From Streptomyces spinoverrucosus (GTDB taxonomy: Bacteria; Actinomycetota; Actinomycetes; Streptomycetales; Streptomycetaceae): DNA of 64,000 nucleotides. The DNA lies in assembly GCF_006539505.1 (NCBI RefSeq), contig NZ_BJND01000008.1:248001-312000 (forward strand), read 5' to 3'. Shown piece after piece: positions 26,775 to 35,433 of this stretch. The notes beneath the pieces were generated by a model, which was not told the DNA's origin, made no database searches, and worked only from the letters and a program-made list of their open reading frames with translations. Every line of letters begins with the position of its first letter. The first letter of the stretch is position 1. The translations under genes and the position numbers were made by a program.

Positions 26775-28063
26775 TGCGCAGAAGGAGCGGATGGATCGTC
26801 GCGGCCGTCCTGATGCTGCTGGTCAGCGCCTGCACGGGCGGCGCTGAGGACGGTTCGGCGGACGGCCGGATCACGCTCCGCTTCCAGTCCCTGGCCTGGC
26901 AGGAGGAGTCCGTCGAGGCCAACAAGGAGCTGGTGGCGGAGTGGAACGCCACCCATCCCGACGTGCGCGTCGAGTATGTCCAGGGCAGCTGGGACAGCGT
27001 CCACGACCAGCTCCTCACCTCCTTCGAGGGCGGCGAGGCGCCGGACATCATCCACGACGCCTCCGACGACCTCGCCGACTTCGCGTACGGCGGCTACCTC
27101 GCCGATCTGACCGGCCTGCTGCCCGAGCGGCTCAAGGCCGACATCCCGCAGCGCAGTTGGGAGACGGTGACCTTCGGGGACGGGATCTATGGGGTGCCGT
27201 TCCTCCAGGAGCCGCGGGTGATCGTCGCGAACGCGACCTGGCTGGAGGAGTCGGGCGTACGGATCCCGACCCCTGAAGAGCCCTGGACGTGGGCGGAGTT
27301 CCGCGAGGTGACGAAGGAGCTGAGCGCCGAGGGGAAGTACGGTGTGGCCTGGCCGCTGAAGGAACCCGTCTCGGCGACGCTGAACCTCTCCCTGTCAGCG
27401 GGCGGGCAGCTCTTCCACCGGGGCGCGGACGGCAAGGTCACCGTCCGCTTCGAGGCGGGCGACGAGGTCGTGCCGCGCACGATCCACGACCAGGTCAACA
27501 CCGACGCCGGCGCGTCGGGTTCGACGCTGGGCAGCAGCGGCTCCGACACGCTCCCCGGCTTCTTCGGCGGCAAGTACGCGATGGTCCCGCTCGGGTTCTC
27601 GTACCGCCAGCAGATCGTGCAGCAGGCGCCGAAGGGCTTCGACTGGCAGGTGCTGCCGGCCCCGGCCGGTGCCGAGGGGCTCGCCCAGGGGGTCAGCCCG
27701 CAGACCCTCTCCATCGCCGAGGACAGCCCGCACAAGAAGGAGGCGGCGGCCTTCATCGACTTCCTGCTCCGGCCGGAGAACATGGTGCGGCTCGCCCTGG
27801 GCGACTGGATGCTGCCCACCGGCACGCAGGCCCTGAAGGACCCGGCCCTGCACACCACCCGGCACGACTGGGCCACCGGCACCGCCCTCGCCGGCCACCT
27901 GCGCTCGGCGCCCGCGCAGTCCGTGCGGGGCTATCCGGAGTGGAAGGACAAGGTGGCGACACCGGCGCTCCAGGAGTACTACAGCGGCGCGATCGACCTC
28001 GACGAGCTGCGCAGACGGCTGGAGGAGGACGGGAATCTGGTGCTGGCGCGGTATCAGCGGTGA
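26774..28063 (+). CDS. Sugar-binding lipoprotein of ABC importer
   Basis: A 429-residue extracellular solute-binding protein (family 1). The N terminus is a lipoprotein signal with lipobox LVSAC, so Cys is lipidated after about 20 residues. Typical family features follow: ITLRFQSLAWQEE, EWNATHPDVRVEYVQGSWD, EAPDIIHDASDDLADFAYGGYLADLTGLLP, and GIYGVPFLQEPRVIVANATWLEESG. It should bring an oligosaccharide or glycerol-phosphate-like ligand to the two permeases encoded just upstream. TGATG overlap with the second permease implies translational coupling. The ligand is unknown; no glycosidase or repressor gene is adjacent to indicate it. Confidence 0.92.
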   Translation: MRRRSGWIVAAVLMLLVSACTGGAEDGSADGRITLRFQSLAWQEESVEANKELVAEWNATHPDVRVEYVQGSWDSVHDQLLTSFEGGEAPDIIHDASDDLADFAYGGYLADLTGLLPERLKADIPQRSWETVTFGDGIYGVPFLQEPRVIVANATWLEESGVRIPTPEEPWTWAEFREVTKELSAEGKYGVAWPLKEPVSATLNLSLSAGGQLFHRGADGKVTVRFEAGDEVVPRTIHDQVNTDAGASGSTLGSSGSDTLPGFFGGKYAMVPLGFSYRQQIVQQAPKGFDWQVLPAPAGAEGLAQGVSPQTLSIAEDSPHKKEAAAFIDFLLRPENMVRLALGDWMLPTGTQALKDPALHTTRHDWATGTALAGHLRSAPAQSVRGYPEWKDKVATPALQEYYSGAIDLDELRRRLEEDGNLVLARYQR

Positions 28064-28096
28064 GCGGCGACGCGCGGGGTGTCGGCACCGAGCAAC

Positions 28097-28129
28097 AAAG
28101 GAGGTTGCACGAGACGTCTCGTCTCGCAT
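28097..28129 (+). promoter_or_regulatory. Spaced Shine-Dalgarno and palindrome before the glycosyltransferase start
   Basis: AAAGGAGG (28097-28104) is a near-ideal ribosome-binding site but lies 25 bases before ATG 28130, and no in-frame start occurs closer. The perfect 12-bp palindrome CGAGACGTCTCG (28110-28121) lies between them. If it folds as a small hairpin the effective spacing drops to about 13 bases; alternatively it is a repressor operator. Confidence 0.4.
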
Positions 28130-29329
28130 ATGGTCAAGGACATGACTCACATCGCCATGTTCTCCATCGCCGCCCACGGCCACGTGAACCCGAGCCTGGA
28201 GGTGATCCGCGAGCTCGTCGCGCGCGGACACCGGGTGACGTATGCGATCCCCCCGGCGTTCGCGGAGAAGGTCGCCGAGACCGGCGCCGAGGTGAAGCTC
28301 TGGAACTCCACGCTGCCCTCGCCCGACGACGACCCGGAGGCGTGGGGCACCACCCTGCTGGACAACGTCGAGCCTTTCCTGAACGACGCCATCCAAGCCC
28401 TTCCGCAGCTGATCGCGGCATACGAGGGCGACGAGCCGGACCTCGTGCTGCACGACATCAGCTCGTACCCGGCGCGGGTGCTGGCCCACCGCTGGGGCGT
28501 CCCGGCGATCTCGCTCTCGCCGAACCTCGTCGCCTGGGACGGCTACGAGGAGGAGGTCGCCGTGCCGATGTGGGAGGAGCCCAAGAAGACCGAGCGCGGC
28601 CGGGCCTACTACGCGCGCTTCCAGGCCTGGCTGGAGGAGAACGGCATCTCCCAGCACCCCGACCCGTTCGCCGGCCGCCCGGCCCGCTCGATCGTCCTGA
28701 TCCCCAAGGCGCTCCAGCCGAACGCCGACCGGGTCGACGAGAGCGTGCACAGCTTCGTCGGCGCCTGCCAGGGCGACCGCAGCGCGGAGGGCGACTGGCA
28801 GCGGCCCGCCGGCGCCGAGAAGGTCGTGCTCGTCTCGCTCGGGTCGGCCTTCACCAAGCAGCCGGCGTTCTACCGGGAGTGCGTGAAGGCGTTCGCCGGG
28901 CTGCCGGGCTGGCACCTGGTGCTCCAGGTCGGCCGGCACGTCGACCCCGCCGAGCTGGGGGAGGTGCCGGGGAACGTGGAGGTACGGTCCTGGGTCCCGC
29001 AGCTCGCGATCCTCAAACAGGCCGACCTCTTCGTCACGCACGCGGGCGCGGGCGGCAGCCAGGAGGGCATGGCCACCGCCACCCCGATGATCGCCGTACC
29101 GCAGGCGGTCGACCAGTTCGGCAACGCGGACATGCTCCAGGGCCTCGGCGTGGCCCGCCATGTCCCGGCGGAGGAGGCCACCGCCGAGACGCTCCGCGAG
29201 GCGGCCCTCGCGCTCATCGACGACCCGGAGGTCGCCCGCCGACTGGCCGACCTCCAGGCGGAGATGGCGAAGGAGGGCGGCACCCAGCGGGCCGCCGACC
29301 TCATCGAGGCCGGACTGCCCGTGCGCTGA
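28130..29329 (+). CDS. Macrolide-type UDP-glycosyltransferase (Mgt/OleD family)
   Basis: A 399-residue GT1 enzyme of the MGT family, which in Streptomyces glucosylates and inactivates macrolides. The N-terminal acceptor domain begins with [31 protein letters not shown], whose His is the expected catalytic base. The C-terminal donor domain has [41 protein letters not shown] and [15 protein letters not shown], the last holding the DQ that contacts the sugar. ATG 28130 and ATG 28142 are both possible starts. It is 66 bp downstream of the ABC binding protein but has its own unusual leader and is probably transcribed separately. Acceptor range is inferred from the family only. Confidence 0.9.
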   Translation: MVKDMTHIAMFSIAAHGHVNPSLEVIRELVARGHRVTYAIPPAFAEKVAETGAEVKLWNSTLPSPDDDPEAWGTTLLDNVEPFLNDAIQALPQLIAAYEGDEPDLVLHDISSYPARVLAHRWGVPAISLSPNLVAWDGYEEEVAVPMWEEPKKTERGRAYYARFQAWLEENGISQHPDPFAGRPARSIVLIPKALQPNADRVDESVHSFVGACQGDRSAEGDWQRPAGAEKVVLVSLGSAFTKQPAFYRECVKAFAGLPGWHLVLQVGRHVDPAELGEVPGNVEVRSWVPQLAILKQADLFVTHAGAGGSQEGMATATPMIAVPQAVDQFGNADMLQGLGVARHVPAEEATAETLREAALALIDDPEVARRLADLQAEMAKEGGTQRAADLIEAGLPVR

Positions 29330-29337
29330 GCAGCACT

Positions 29338-29374
29338 GAGGGCCCGTCGGTTCCCCGGGAACCGACGGGCCCTC
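29338..29374. terminator. Bidirectional terminator hairpin
   Basis: A perfect inverted repeat with 18-bp arms around a single central base starts 8 bp after the glycosyltransferase stop and ends 16 bp before the stop of the convergent MMPL gene. There is no U-tract, as usual for actinomycete terminators; the symmetry would serve both genes. Confidence 0.8.
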
Positions 29375-29390
29375 GCTCACCGCGGCACGG

Positions 29391-31646
29391 TCAGACCCGC
29401 ACCGGCTCTTCCTCGTCCGCCGCGGCCGCCTTGTGGGTGATGGCCTCGGGCGCCTCGTCGTGCGTCAGGTCCGGGAGCCGGTTCAGCCACTTCGGCAGAT
29501 ACCAGTTCCGCTCCCCGAGCAGCGCCATCACCGCCGGCAGCAGCACGCCCCGGATGATCGTGGCGTCGATCAGCACCGCCGCCGCGAGGCCGACGCCCAT
29601 CTGCTTCATGGACTGCATGGACAGGGTGCCGAAGATCGCGAAGACGGCGACCATGATGACCGCGGCGCTCGTCACGACCCCCGCTGTGGTGACCACGCCG
29701 TGCGTGATGGCGTCCTTCGTCGTACGGCCGCGCAGCCGCGCCTCACGGATCCGCGAGACCACGAACACGTGGTAGTCCATCGACAGGCCGAACAGGATCA
29801 CGAACAGGAACAGCGGCAGCCAGCTGACGATGGCGCCCACGCCCTCCGCGCCCACCAGCGAGGCACCCCAGCCGTGCTGGAAGACGGCGACCAGGATGCC
29901 GTAGGCCGCGCCCACCGACAGCAGGTTCAGCACGATCGAGGTGATCGCGATCGTCAGCGAGCGGAACGACAGCAGCATCAGCAGGAACGCGAACACCACG
30001 ACGAACGCGAAGACCGGCGCGACCGACCCGACGAGCTGGTCGTTGAAGTCCTTCGAACCGGCGACCTGACCGGTGATCGGCGCCTGAACGCCGTCGACCG
30101 TGCCGAGCGTCGCCGGACGCACCTCGTCGCGGAGTTTGTCCAGGCTCGCGCCCGCCTTGTCCAGGTCGGAACCGCCGACCAGCGGGACGTATACGAAGGC
30201 GACGTTCTTCGCGTCGTCCAGCTTGATGTCGACCGGGCCGCGCGAGGCGCCCGAACTGATCGCCCGCTCACGGAAGTCGGCGAGCGCCGACTGCACCTCG
30301 GGCGCGTTGATGTCCTCGGCCTTGACGACCACCTCGGCCGGCTCGGAGCCGCCCGGGAAGGCCTCGTTGACCCGGTTGTAGGTCTGCACGATGGGCAGCG
30401 AGTCGCCGAACTCCTGGTCCAGCGTGAGGTTCTGCGTCTTCATACCGACCGCGGGAGCCGCGATCGCCAGCAGCACGCCGGCCGCGACGACGACGGACAC
30501 GACCGGCCTGGCGAGGATCCCCTTCAGCACGGCCGTCCAGAACCGGCTCTCCCCGGAGCCGTTGCCGCCCCGACGACGCCGGCGCAGGAACGGGATGCGT
30601 CCCTTCTCGACCCGCTCGCCCAGCAGCGACAGCAGCGCGGGCAGCACCGTCACCGAACCGACCATGGCGACCGCGACGACCATCAGGGAGGCCAGGCCCA
30701 TCGCCTCGAACTCGGCGAGCCCGGTGAACAGCATGCCCGCCATCGCCACGCACACCGTGACACCGGAGACGATGATCGCGCGGCCACTGGTCGCGGCGGC
30801 GACCCGCAGCGCCGTCTGCGCGTCCCGGCCGGCCTGGCGCTCCTCGCGCTCACGGCGCAGATAGAACAGGCAGTAGTCGACGCCGACGGCCAGACCGACC
30901 AGCAGCATCACGGAGTTCGCGGTGTCGCTCATCGGCATCACATGGCTGACGACGCCCATCAGCCCCATCGTCGCCATGATCGCGGTGATCGCCAGAGCCA
31001 CCGGCAGCAGCGCCGCCACCAGCGCGCCGAACGCGATGAGCAGAATGCCGAGCGCCACCGGTACGGCCGAGTACTCGGCCTTCTGGAAATCGTCGCCGAA
31101 GGCGTCGTCGAACGTCTTCATCATGCTGGCGCCGCCGATCTCCTCGATCCGCAGCGTCTCGTGCTCCTGCTGGACCCGCTCGACGGCCTTCAGCACGGGC
31201 TCCACCCGCTCGCCCGCGGTGTCCGACTCACCCTTCATGTCGAACTGCACCAGCGCGCTGCGCCCGTCCTGGGAAATCGTGTCCGTGTCATACGGCGTGG
31301 TGACGTCCGTGACCTCACCGGTCGCGTCGACGGCCCTGACGACATCGGCGACGGCGGCCCGGAACGCGGGGTCGGTGGCCTTGAGGCTGTTGTCTTTCGC
31401 CTGGATCAGGACGGTCTCACTGGCCGGTTCCTCGATGCCGGCGTCCTCGATGATCTTCGCGGCGGTGTGGGTCTCCCCCTTGAGCTGGTCGCTGTCCTTG
31501 ACGTCGACCCGGCCGGCCGCCGAACCGAGCCCCATCGCCAGGGCGACGAACAGCACCCAGATGCCGACGGCCGCCCATCGGTGCCGGGCGCTCCAGCCGC
31601 CGGCGCGGGCGGCGAGTCCCCGCACGCGTATGTCTCCGTTCCCCAT
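29391..31646 (-). CDS. MMPL-family RND exporter
   Basis: A 751-residue integral membrane protein with the duplicated six-helix architecture of actinobacterial MMPL transporters: an N-terminal helix (RWAAVGIWVLFVALAMGLGSA), an extracytoplasmic domain, a five-helix block with VGLAVGVDYCLFYLRREREER, a second external domain and a second block with LFGLSMDYHVFVVSRIRE. The Asp-Tyr pairs in those two motifs are the proton-relay residues of the family. It should export a lipid or hydrophobic metabolite using the proton gradient. ATG 31646 is chosen because GAGGGGG lies upstream. No TetR regulator is adjacent. Confidence 0.92.
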   Translation of the reverse strand: MGNGDIRVRGLAARAGGWSARHRWAAVGIWVLFVALAMGLGSAAGRVDVKDSDQLKGETHTAAKIIEDAGIEEPASETVLIQAKDNSLKATDPAFRAAVADVVRAVDATGEVTDVTTPYDTDTISQDGRSALVQFDMKGESDTAGERVEPVLKAVERVQQEHETLRIEEIGGASMMKTFDDAFGDDFQKAEYSAVPVALGILLIAFGALVAALLPVALAITAIMATMGLMGVVSHVMPMSDTANSVMLLVGLAVGVDYCLFYLRREREERQAGRDAQTALRVAAATSGRAIIVSGVTVCVAMAGMLFTGLAEFEAMGLASLMVVAVAMVGSVTVLPALLSLLGERVEKGRIPFLRRRRRGGNGSGESRFWTAVLKGILARPVVSVVVAAGVLLAIAAPAVGMKTQNLTLDQEFGDSLPIVQTYNRVNEAFPGGSEPAEVVVKAEDINAPEVQSALADFRERAISSGASRGPVDIKLDDAKNVAFVYVPLVGGSDLDKAGASLDKLRDEVRPATLGTVDGVQAPITGQVAGSKDFNDQLVGSVAPVFAFVVVFAFLLMLLSFRSLTIAITSIVLNLLSVGAAYGILVAVFQHGWGASLVGAEGVGAIVSWLPLFLFVILFGLSMDYHVFVVSRIREARLRGRTTKDAITHGVVTTAGVVTSAAVIMVAVFAIFGTLSMQSMKQMGVGLAAAVLIDATIIRGVLLPAVMALLGERNWYLPKWLNRLPDLTHDEAPEAITHKAAAADEEEPVRV

Positions 31647-32027
31647 GACGGGCTGCCCCCTCGTGAGCGGTGGCGGCCCCCTGCCGCCACCTTTCGACTC
31701 GAAGGTATGGGCCGGATAAAGCCATCTCGTCGTGCTGCCCGGTGAAGCGCCGGGCCTCCGGATCCTCCGGATGGCCACCCCGCCCTCACCACTGGGGAGG
31801 ACACCGGCCCCTTACATCTATCGGCGAATGTCCGGGCCGATGATCAGGGATCCGCTCTTGGCGACCTTTGTGCCGACACGTGATTACGAAACCTTGTTGA
31901 ACAAGTCACAGGTGCGTGTAGTGGTTGCTACCGGCCCGCTCGTCGGCCAGAGTTTCGCGCAACCCGCACCAAGGCCCGGCCGTCGTGCCCGCCCCCACGG
32001 GGCACGACGGCCGCTTAGGGTGGACGG
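31647..32027. other. 381-bp divergent intergenic region with two inverted repeats
   Basis: No gene is visible. CTTGTT-G-AACAAG (31893-31905) is a perfect dyad resembling TetR/MarR operators. A second repeat with 14-bp arms (31977-31990 and 32000-32013, 9-base loop) ends just before the -10 hexamer TAGGGT (32016-32021) of the DUF1697 gene; it could be an operator or a hairpin insulating that promoter. The rest is unremarkable. Confidence 0.55.
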
Positions 32028-32582
32028 ATGACGACGTATGCGGCGCTGCTGCGCGGAATCAACGTGGGCGGCAGCAAGAAGGTCCCGATGGCCGAGCTGC
32101 GCGCCCTGATTGAGAGCCTCGGCTACGACGGCGTGCGCACGTATCTGCAGAGCGGCCAGGCCGTGTTCGCGAGCGAGCACGGCGACGAGGAGTCCCTGGC
32201 CGGGGAGCTCACGCAAGCGATCGAGAAGCGGTTCGGCTTCGGGGTGGACGTCATCGTTCGCGACCACGCCTACTTGAAGGCGGTTGCCGACAACTGCCCG
32301 TTCCCGGCCGCCGAGTTGGAAGCCAAGCAGCTGCACGCCACGTACTTCTCCACGCCGGTCGACGCCGAGCGCTTCGCCGAGATCGACCAGGCGGCCTTCC
32401 TCCCCGAGGAGTTCCGCCTCGGTGACCGCGTCCTGTACCTGTACGCACCGAACGGCCTGGGCCGCTCCAAGCTCGCCGAGTACCTGGCGAAGCCCCGGCT
32501 GAACAAGGGCCTGATAGCCACGTCCAGAAACTGGAACACCGTGGTCAAGCTCGTGGAGCTCACCGAGCCGACGTCAGGGTGA
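32028..32582 (+). CDS. DUF1697 domain protein
   Basis: A 184-residue soluble protein of the DUF1697 family, recognised by the opening [44 protein letters not shown] and a C-terminal [21 protein letters not shown]. The biochemical role is not established. ATG 32028 has no Shine-Dalgarno, but TAGGGT lies six bases upstream, consistent with a leaderless transcript. Its TGA overlaps the GTG of the following nitroreductase remnant, so the remnant may still be translated. Confidence 0.9.
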   Translation: MTTYAALLRGINVGGSKKVPMAELRALIESLGYDGVRTYLQSGQAVFASEHGDEESLAGELTQAIEKRFGFGVDVIVRDHAYLKAVADNCPFPAAELEAKQLHATYFSTPVDAERFAEIDQAAFLPEEFRLGDRVLYLYAPNGLGRSKLAEYLAKPRLNKGLIATSRNWNTVVKLVELTEPTSG

Positions 32583-32950
32583 CCCGCCTGTCCGTGGCGG
32601 TGGCCGCCGCCGAGCGGCGCGGCGAGAAGGTGCTGCGGGATCTCTACACCGCCTTCGGCGTCCGTATCCACGAACGCGAGGACGAGGACTTCGACGCGGT
32701 GATCGCCGAGTCCCTGGCCGAACTGGGACTGCCCGGCGACCTCGCCGCCGCCGCGCACGACCCGGCCTACGACGAGGCCGTCCGCCGTAGCCACGAGGCC
32801 GGGGTCGAGGCCGACTCCGGCGGATACGTGGGGACTCCCACCATCCATGTCGACGGAACGGTGTGGTTCGGCCCCGTACTGCGGGCCATTCCGCGCGGTG
32901 GGTTCTTCGAACTCAAGCGGACCCGGACGGGAGGGCTCCGGTTCGACTGA
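32579..32950 (+). pseudogene. Remnant of a DsbA-fold mycothiol-dependent nitroreductase (Rv2466c-like)
   Basis: The 123-residue frame matches only the C-terminal half of the DsbA-like Rv2466c family: helical [29 protein letters not shown], then [14 protein letters not shown] and FELKRTRT at the end. The N-terminal thioredoxin strand with the CxxC/CPWA active site is missing entirely, and a further 15 or so residues that normally lie between [11 protein letters not shown] and [10 protein letters not shown] are deleted. Without the active-site Cys it cannot be a reductase. The frame opens with a GTG overlapping the DUF1697 stop codon, so the deletion junction created an apparent two-gene operon. 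Confidence 0.75.
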
Positions 32951-32973
32951 CAGAACTGACGGAGAGGGGTTGT

Positions 32974-33714
32974 TCAGGCCCCCACAGCCGTCAGCCTCGG
33001 CACCCGCGCCCCGTCATACCGTTCCAGCAGCACCCGGGCCACCTCCGGCGCCGGTCCCAGCACATCGGCGAGTACGTCCGCCTCGGCCGCCCCCCGCGCG
33101 ATGCGGTCCGGCAGGAAGCCGGGGGCCAGGACGTACGGGGCGACCGCCACCCGCTCGCAGCCCAACGCCCGAAGCTCCCGTACCGCGTCCTCGGTGCGGG
33201 GAAGGGATGCGGAGGCGAACGCAGGCCGCACGGCGCACCAACCGGTGTGCCGCCACTCCCGCGCGATGTCTGCGATCACTGCGATCGCCTCCGGGTCGGT
33301 GGACCCCGCCGAGGCCAGCACGACCCCGGTCGAGGACTTGTCGGCGGGCGTCAGCCCCGCCTCGTACAGCCGCCGCTCCAGCGCGGCCAGCAGCAGCGGC
33401 GAGGGGCCCAGCACGTCCGCCTGGCGGATCCGCAGCCGCCGCGGCGCCTCGCGCAGCACCGCCGGGATGTCCGCCTTCGCATGGAAGGCACGCGTCAGCA
33501 ACAGCGGCAACGCCACGACGTCGCGGACGCCCTCCGCCGCCAGGGACTCCAGCACGCCCTGCACGGAGGGGATGTTGAAGTCCAGGAAACCGGTCTCGAC
33601 CCGCAGGCCCGGCCGCAGCGACCGTACTCGCCGCACCAGGGCGTGCACGGTCGCGGCGTGCCGCGGGTCGCGGCTGCCGTGGGCGATGACGAGGAGGACC
33701 GGTTCGTGGCGCAT
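32974..33714 (-). CDS. Sirohydrochlorin chelatase (CbiX/SirB-like)
   Basis: A 246-residue two-half protein of the CbiX/SirB chelatase family, which inserts Fe2+ (or Co2+) into sirohydrochlorin. The N half has the metal/tetrapyrrole-binding elements VLLVIAHGSRDPRH and TRAFHAKADIP, whose His residues are the expected ligands; the C half repeats the fold (VVLASAGSTDP) without them. It is the last gene of the leftward sulfur locus, five bases after ssuC, where it can make the siroheme needed by the sulfite reductase encoded at the other end. That context favours Fe chelation over a cobalamin role. Confidence 0.85.
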   Translation of the reverse strand: MRHEPVLLVIAHGSRDPRHAATVHALVRRVRSLRPGLRVETGFLDFNIPSVQGVLESLAAEGVRDVVALPLLLTRAFHAKADIPAVLREAPRRLRIRQADVLGPSPLLLAALERRLYEAGLTPADKSSTGVVLASAGSTDPEAIAVIADIAREWRHTGWCAVRPAFASASLPRTEDAVRELRALGCERVAVAPYVLAPGFLPDRIARGAAEADVLADVLGPAPEVARVLLERYDGARVPRLTAVGA

Positions 33715-33719
33715 GGGGA

Positions 33720-34622
33720 TCAGCTCTTCACCAGCAGGCCGCGGCTGCGCAGCACCCGCCGCTCCAGCGGACTGAAGATCAGCAGGTCGATGGCGATACC
33801 GACGATCAGGATGAGCAGGATGGCGAGGAACACCATGGACATGGAGCTGGTGTTGCGGCCGTTCTCCAGCAACTGGCCGAGCCCCACGCCCAGGTCGGGG
33901 GAGGAGGCGATGATCTCGGCGGCCATCAGCGACCGCCACGAGAACGCCCAGCCCTGCTTCAGACCGGCCAGGTAGCCGGGCAGCGCGGCCGGCATCACGA
34001 TGTGAAAGGTGCCCTTCAGGCCGGTCGCGCCGAGCGTGCGGCCCGCCCGCAGGAACAGCGGCGGCACCTGGTCCACGCCCGAGACGAGGCCGTTGGCGAT
34101 GGAGGGGACGGCGCCCAGCAGGATCACCGCAAACATCATCTGGTTGTTCAGGCCCAGCCAGATCACAGCCGGGGGCACCCAGGCGACCGACGGCAGCGAC
34201 TGCAGACCGGACAGGATCGGCCCGATCGCCGCCCGCACGAACCGCACCCGCGCCACCAGCAGCCCCAGCGGCGTGCCGATGGCCAGCGCGATCAGGAAGC
34301 CCAGCAGGCCACGGGAGACGCTGGTCCAGATGTAGTCGAACAGCGTGCCCTGCAGCCAGGCCGTCCGGACCTCGCCCCACACGTCGGCGGGGGAGGGCAG
34401 CTTGGTCGGGTCGTCGACGACATTGAAGCTGATCAGCGCCTGCCACACCGCCAGCACCAGCACCACGGCGGTGACCGGCGGGACGATCTTCTGCATGAAC
34501 GTCGTGCGGAACGGCGTACGACTTGCCTGCACCGTCTCCAGTGCGTCCAGGCCCGCTTCGAGCCCGGCCAGATCGTTGCCGTCCTTGCCGTCCTTGAGGG
34601 CGGACGTGTCAGTGCTGGCCAT
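33720..34622 (-). CDS. ssuC: ABC transporter permease, sulfonate/taurine type (SsuC-like)
   Basis: A 300-residue membrane permease with about six helices, the first at VTAVVLVLAVWQALISF, and the permease loop RAGRTLGATGLKGTFHIVMPAALPGYLAG that docks to the ATPase. This layout is that of the SsuC/TauC/NitT group importing alkanesulfonates or related anions. ATG 34622 overlaps the end of ssuB by 14 bp, implying translational coupling. The place between ssuB and the siroheme chelatase within a sulfur-assimilation locus supports organosulfur import; no SsuD monooxygenase is nearby. Confidence 0.85.
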   Translation of the reverse strand: MASTDTSALKDGKDGNDLAGLEAGLDALETVQASRTPFRTTFMQKIVPPVTAVVLVLAVWQALISFNVVDDPTKLPSPADVWGEVRTAWLQGTLFDYIWTSVSRGLLGFLIALAIGTPLGLLVARVRFVRAAIGPILSGLQSLPSVAWVPPAVIWLGLNNQMMFAVILLGAVPSIANGLVSGVDQVPPLFLRAGRTLGATGLKGTFHIVMPAALPGYLAGLKQGWAFSWRSLMAAEIIASSPDLGVGLGQLLENGRNTSSMSMVFLAILLILIVGIAIDLLIFSPLERRVLRSRGLLVKS

Positions 34623-35397
34623 GGCGGCGGATCTCCCCACGCAGTTCTTCGGTGATCTCACGGGACAGCTCCGCCACCGCGGCGTCCTCGATGCGGCGCG
34701 GCTGCGGGATGTCGACCGTCCACTGGCGCGCGATCCGTCCCGGACGCGACGACAGCAGCACCACGCGCTGCGCGAGCCGCACCGCCTCGCGCACGTTGTG
34801 CGTCACGAACAGCACCGAAAGCTGGGTCTCGTGCCAGATCCGGGTCAGCTCGTCGTGCAGCACGTCGCGGGTGATCGCGTCCAGCGCCGCGAACGGCTCG
34901 TCCATCAGCAGCAGCTTGCTGTCCTGCCCCAGCGCGCGGGCCATCGCCACCCGCTGCCGCATACCGCCGGACAGTTCGTGGACACGCTTTCCGTACGCCC
35001 CCTGCAGCCGGACCAGTTCCAGCAGTTCCTCGGCCCGGCCGCGCCGGTCGGCCTTGGGCACGCCGCGCAGCTTCAGGGCGAGCTCGATGTTCTTGCCCGC
35101 GGTCAGCCACGGGAACAGGGCGTGCTCCTGGAACATCAGCGCCGGACGGCCGTCCGTCGTGATCGCACCGGCCGACGGCTTGTCCAGCCCCGCCACCAGG
35201 TTCAGCAACGTGGACTTGCCGCAGCCGGAGGCGCCGAGGAGGGTGACGAACTCGCCGGGTGCGACATCGAGCGTGATGTCGTCGAGGACGAGCTGGCGCC
35301 CGGCGGGGCCGGCGAAGGACTTCGAGACGTGGTCGATGCGCGCGGCGTGCTCCACCGACGTACCGGCGTCGGCGGCCTTGGCGAAGGTCGTGGCCAT
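34609..35397 (-). CDS. ssuB: ABC transporter ATPase, sulfonate type (SsuB-like)
   Basis: A 262-residue ATPase with all nucleotide-binding motifs: Walker A GASGCGKST, Q-loop LMFQEH, signature LSGGMRQR, Walker B LLLMDEPF and the H-loop His in FVTHNVREA. It energises the SsuA/SsuC importer. ATG 35397 has AGGAGG about eight bases upstream and is preferred to an earlier in-frame codon. It lies 36 bp downstream of ssuA. Confidence 0.9.
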   Translation of the reverse strand: MATTFAKAADAGTSVEHAARIDHVSKSFAGPAGRQLVLDDITLDVAPGEFVTLLGASGCGKSTLLNLVAGLDKPSAGAITTDGRPALMFQEHALFPWLTAGKNIELALKLRGVPKADRRGRAEELLELVRLQGAYGKRVHELSGGMRQRVAMARALGQDSKLLLMDEPFAALDAITRDVLHDELTRIWHETQLSVLFVTHNVREAVRLAQRVVLLSSRPGRIARQWTVDIPQPRRIEDAAVAELSREITEELRGEIRRHGQH

Positions 35398-35433
35398 GGT
35401 CGTCACCTCCTGGGAACTCAACGGGGCTTGGGG

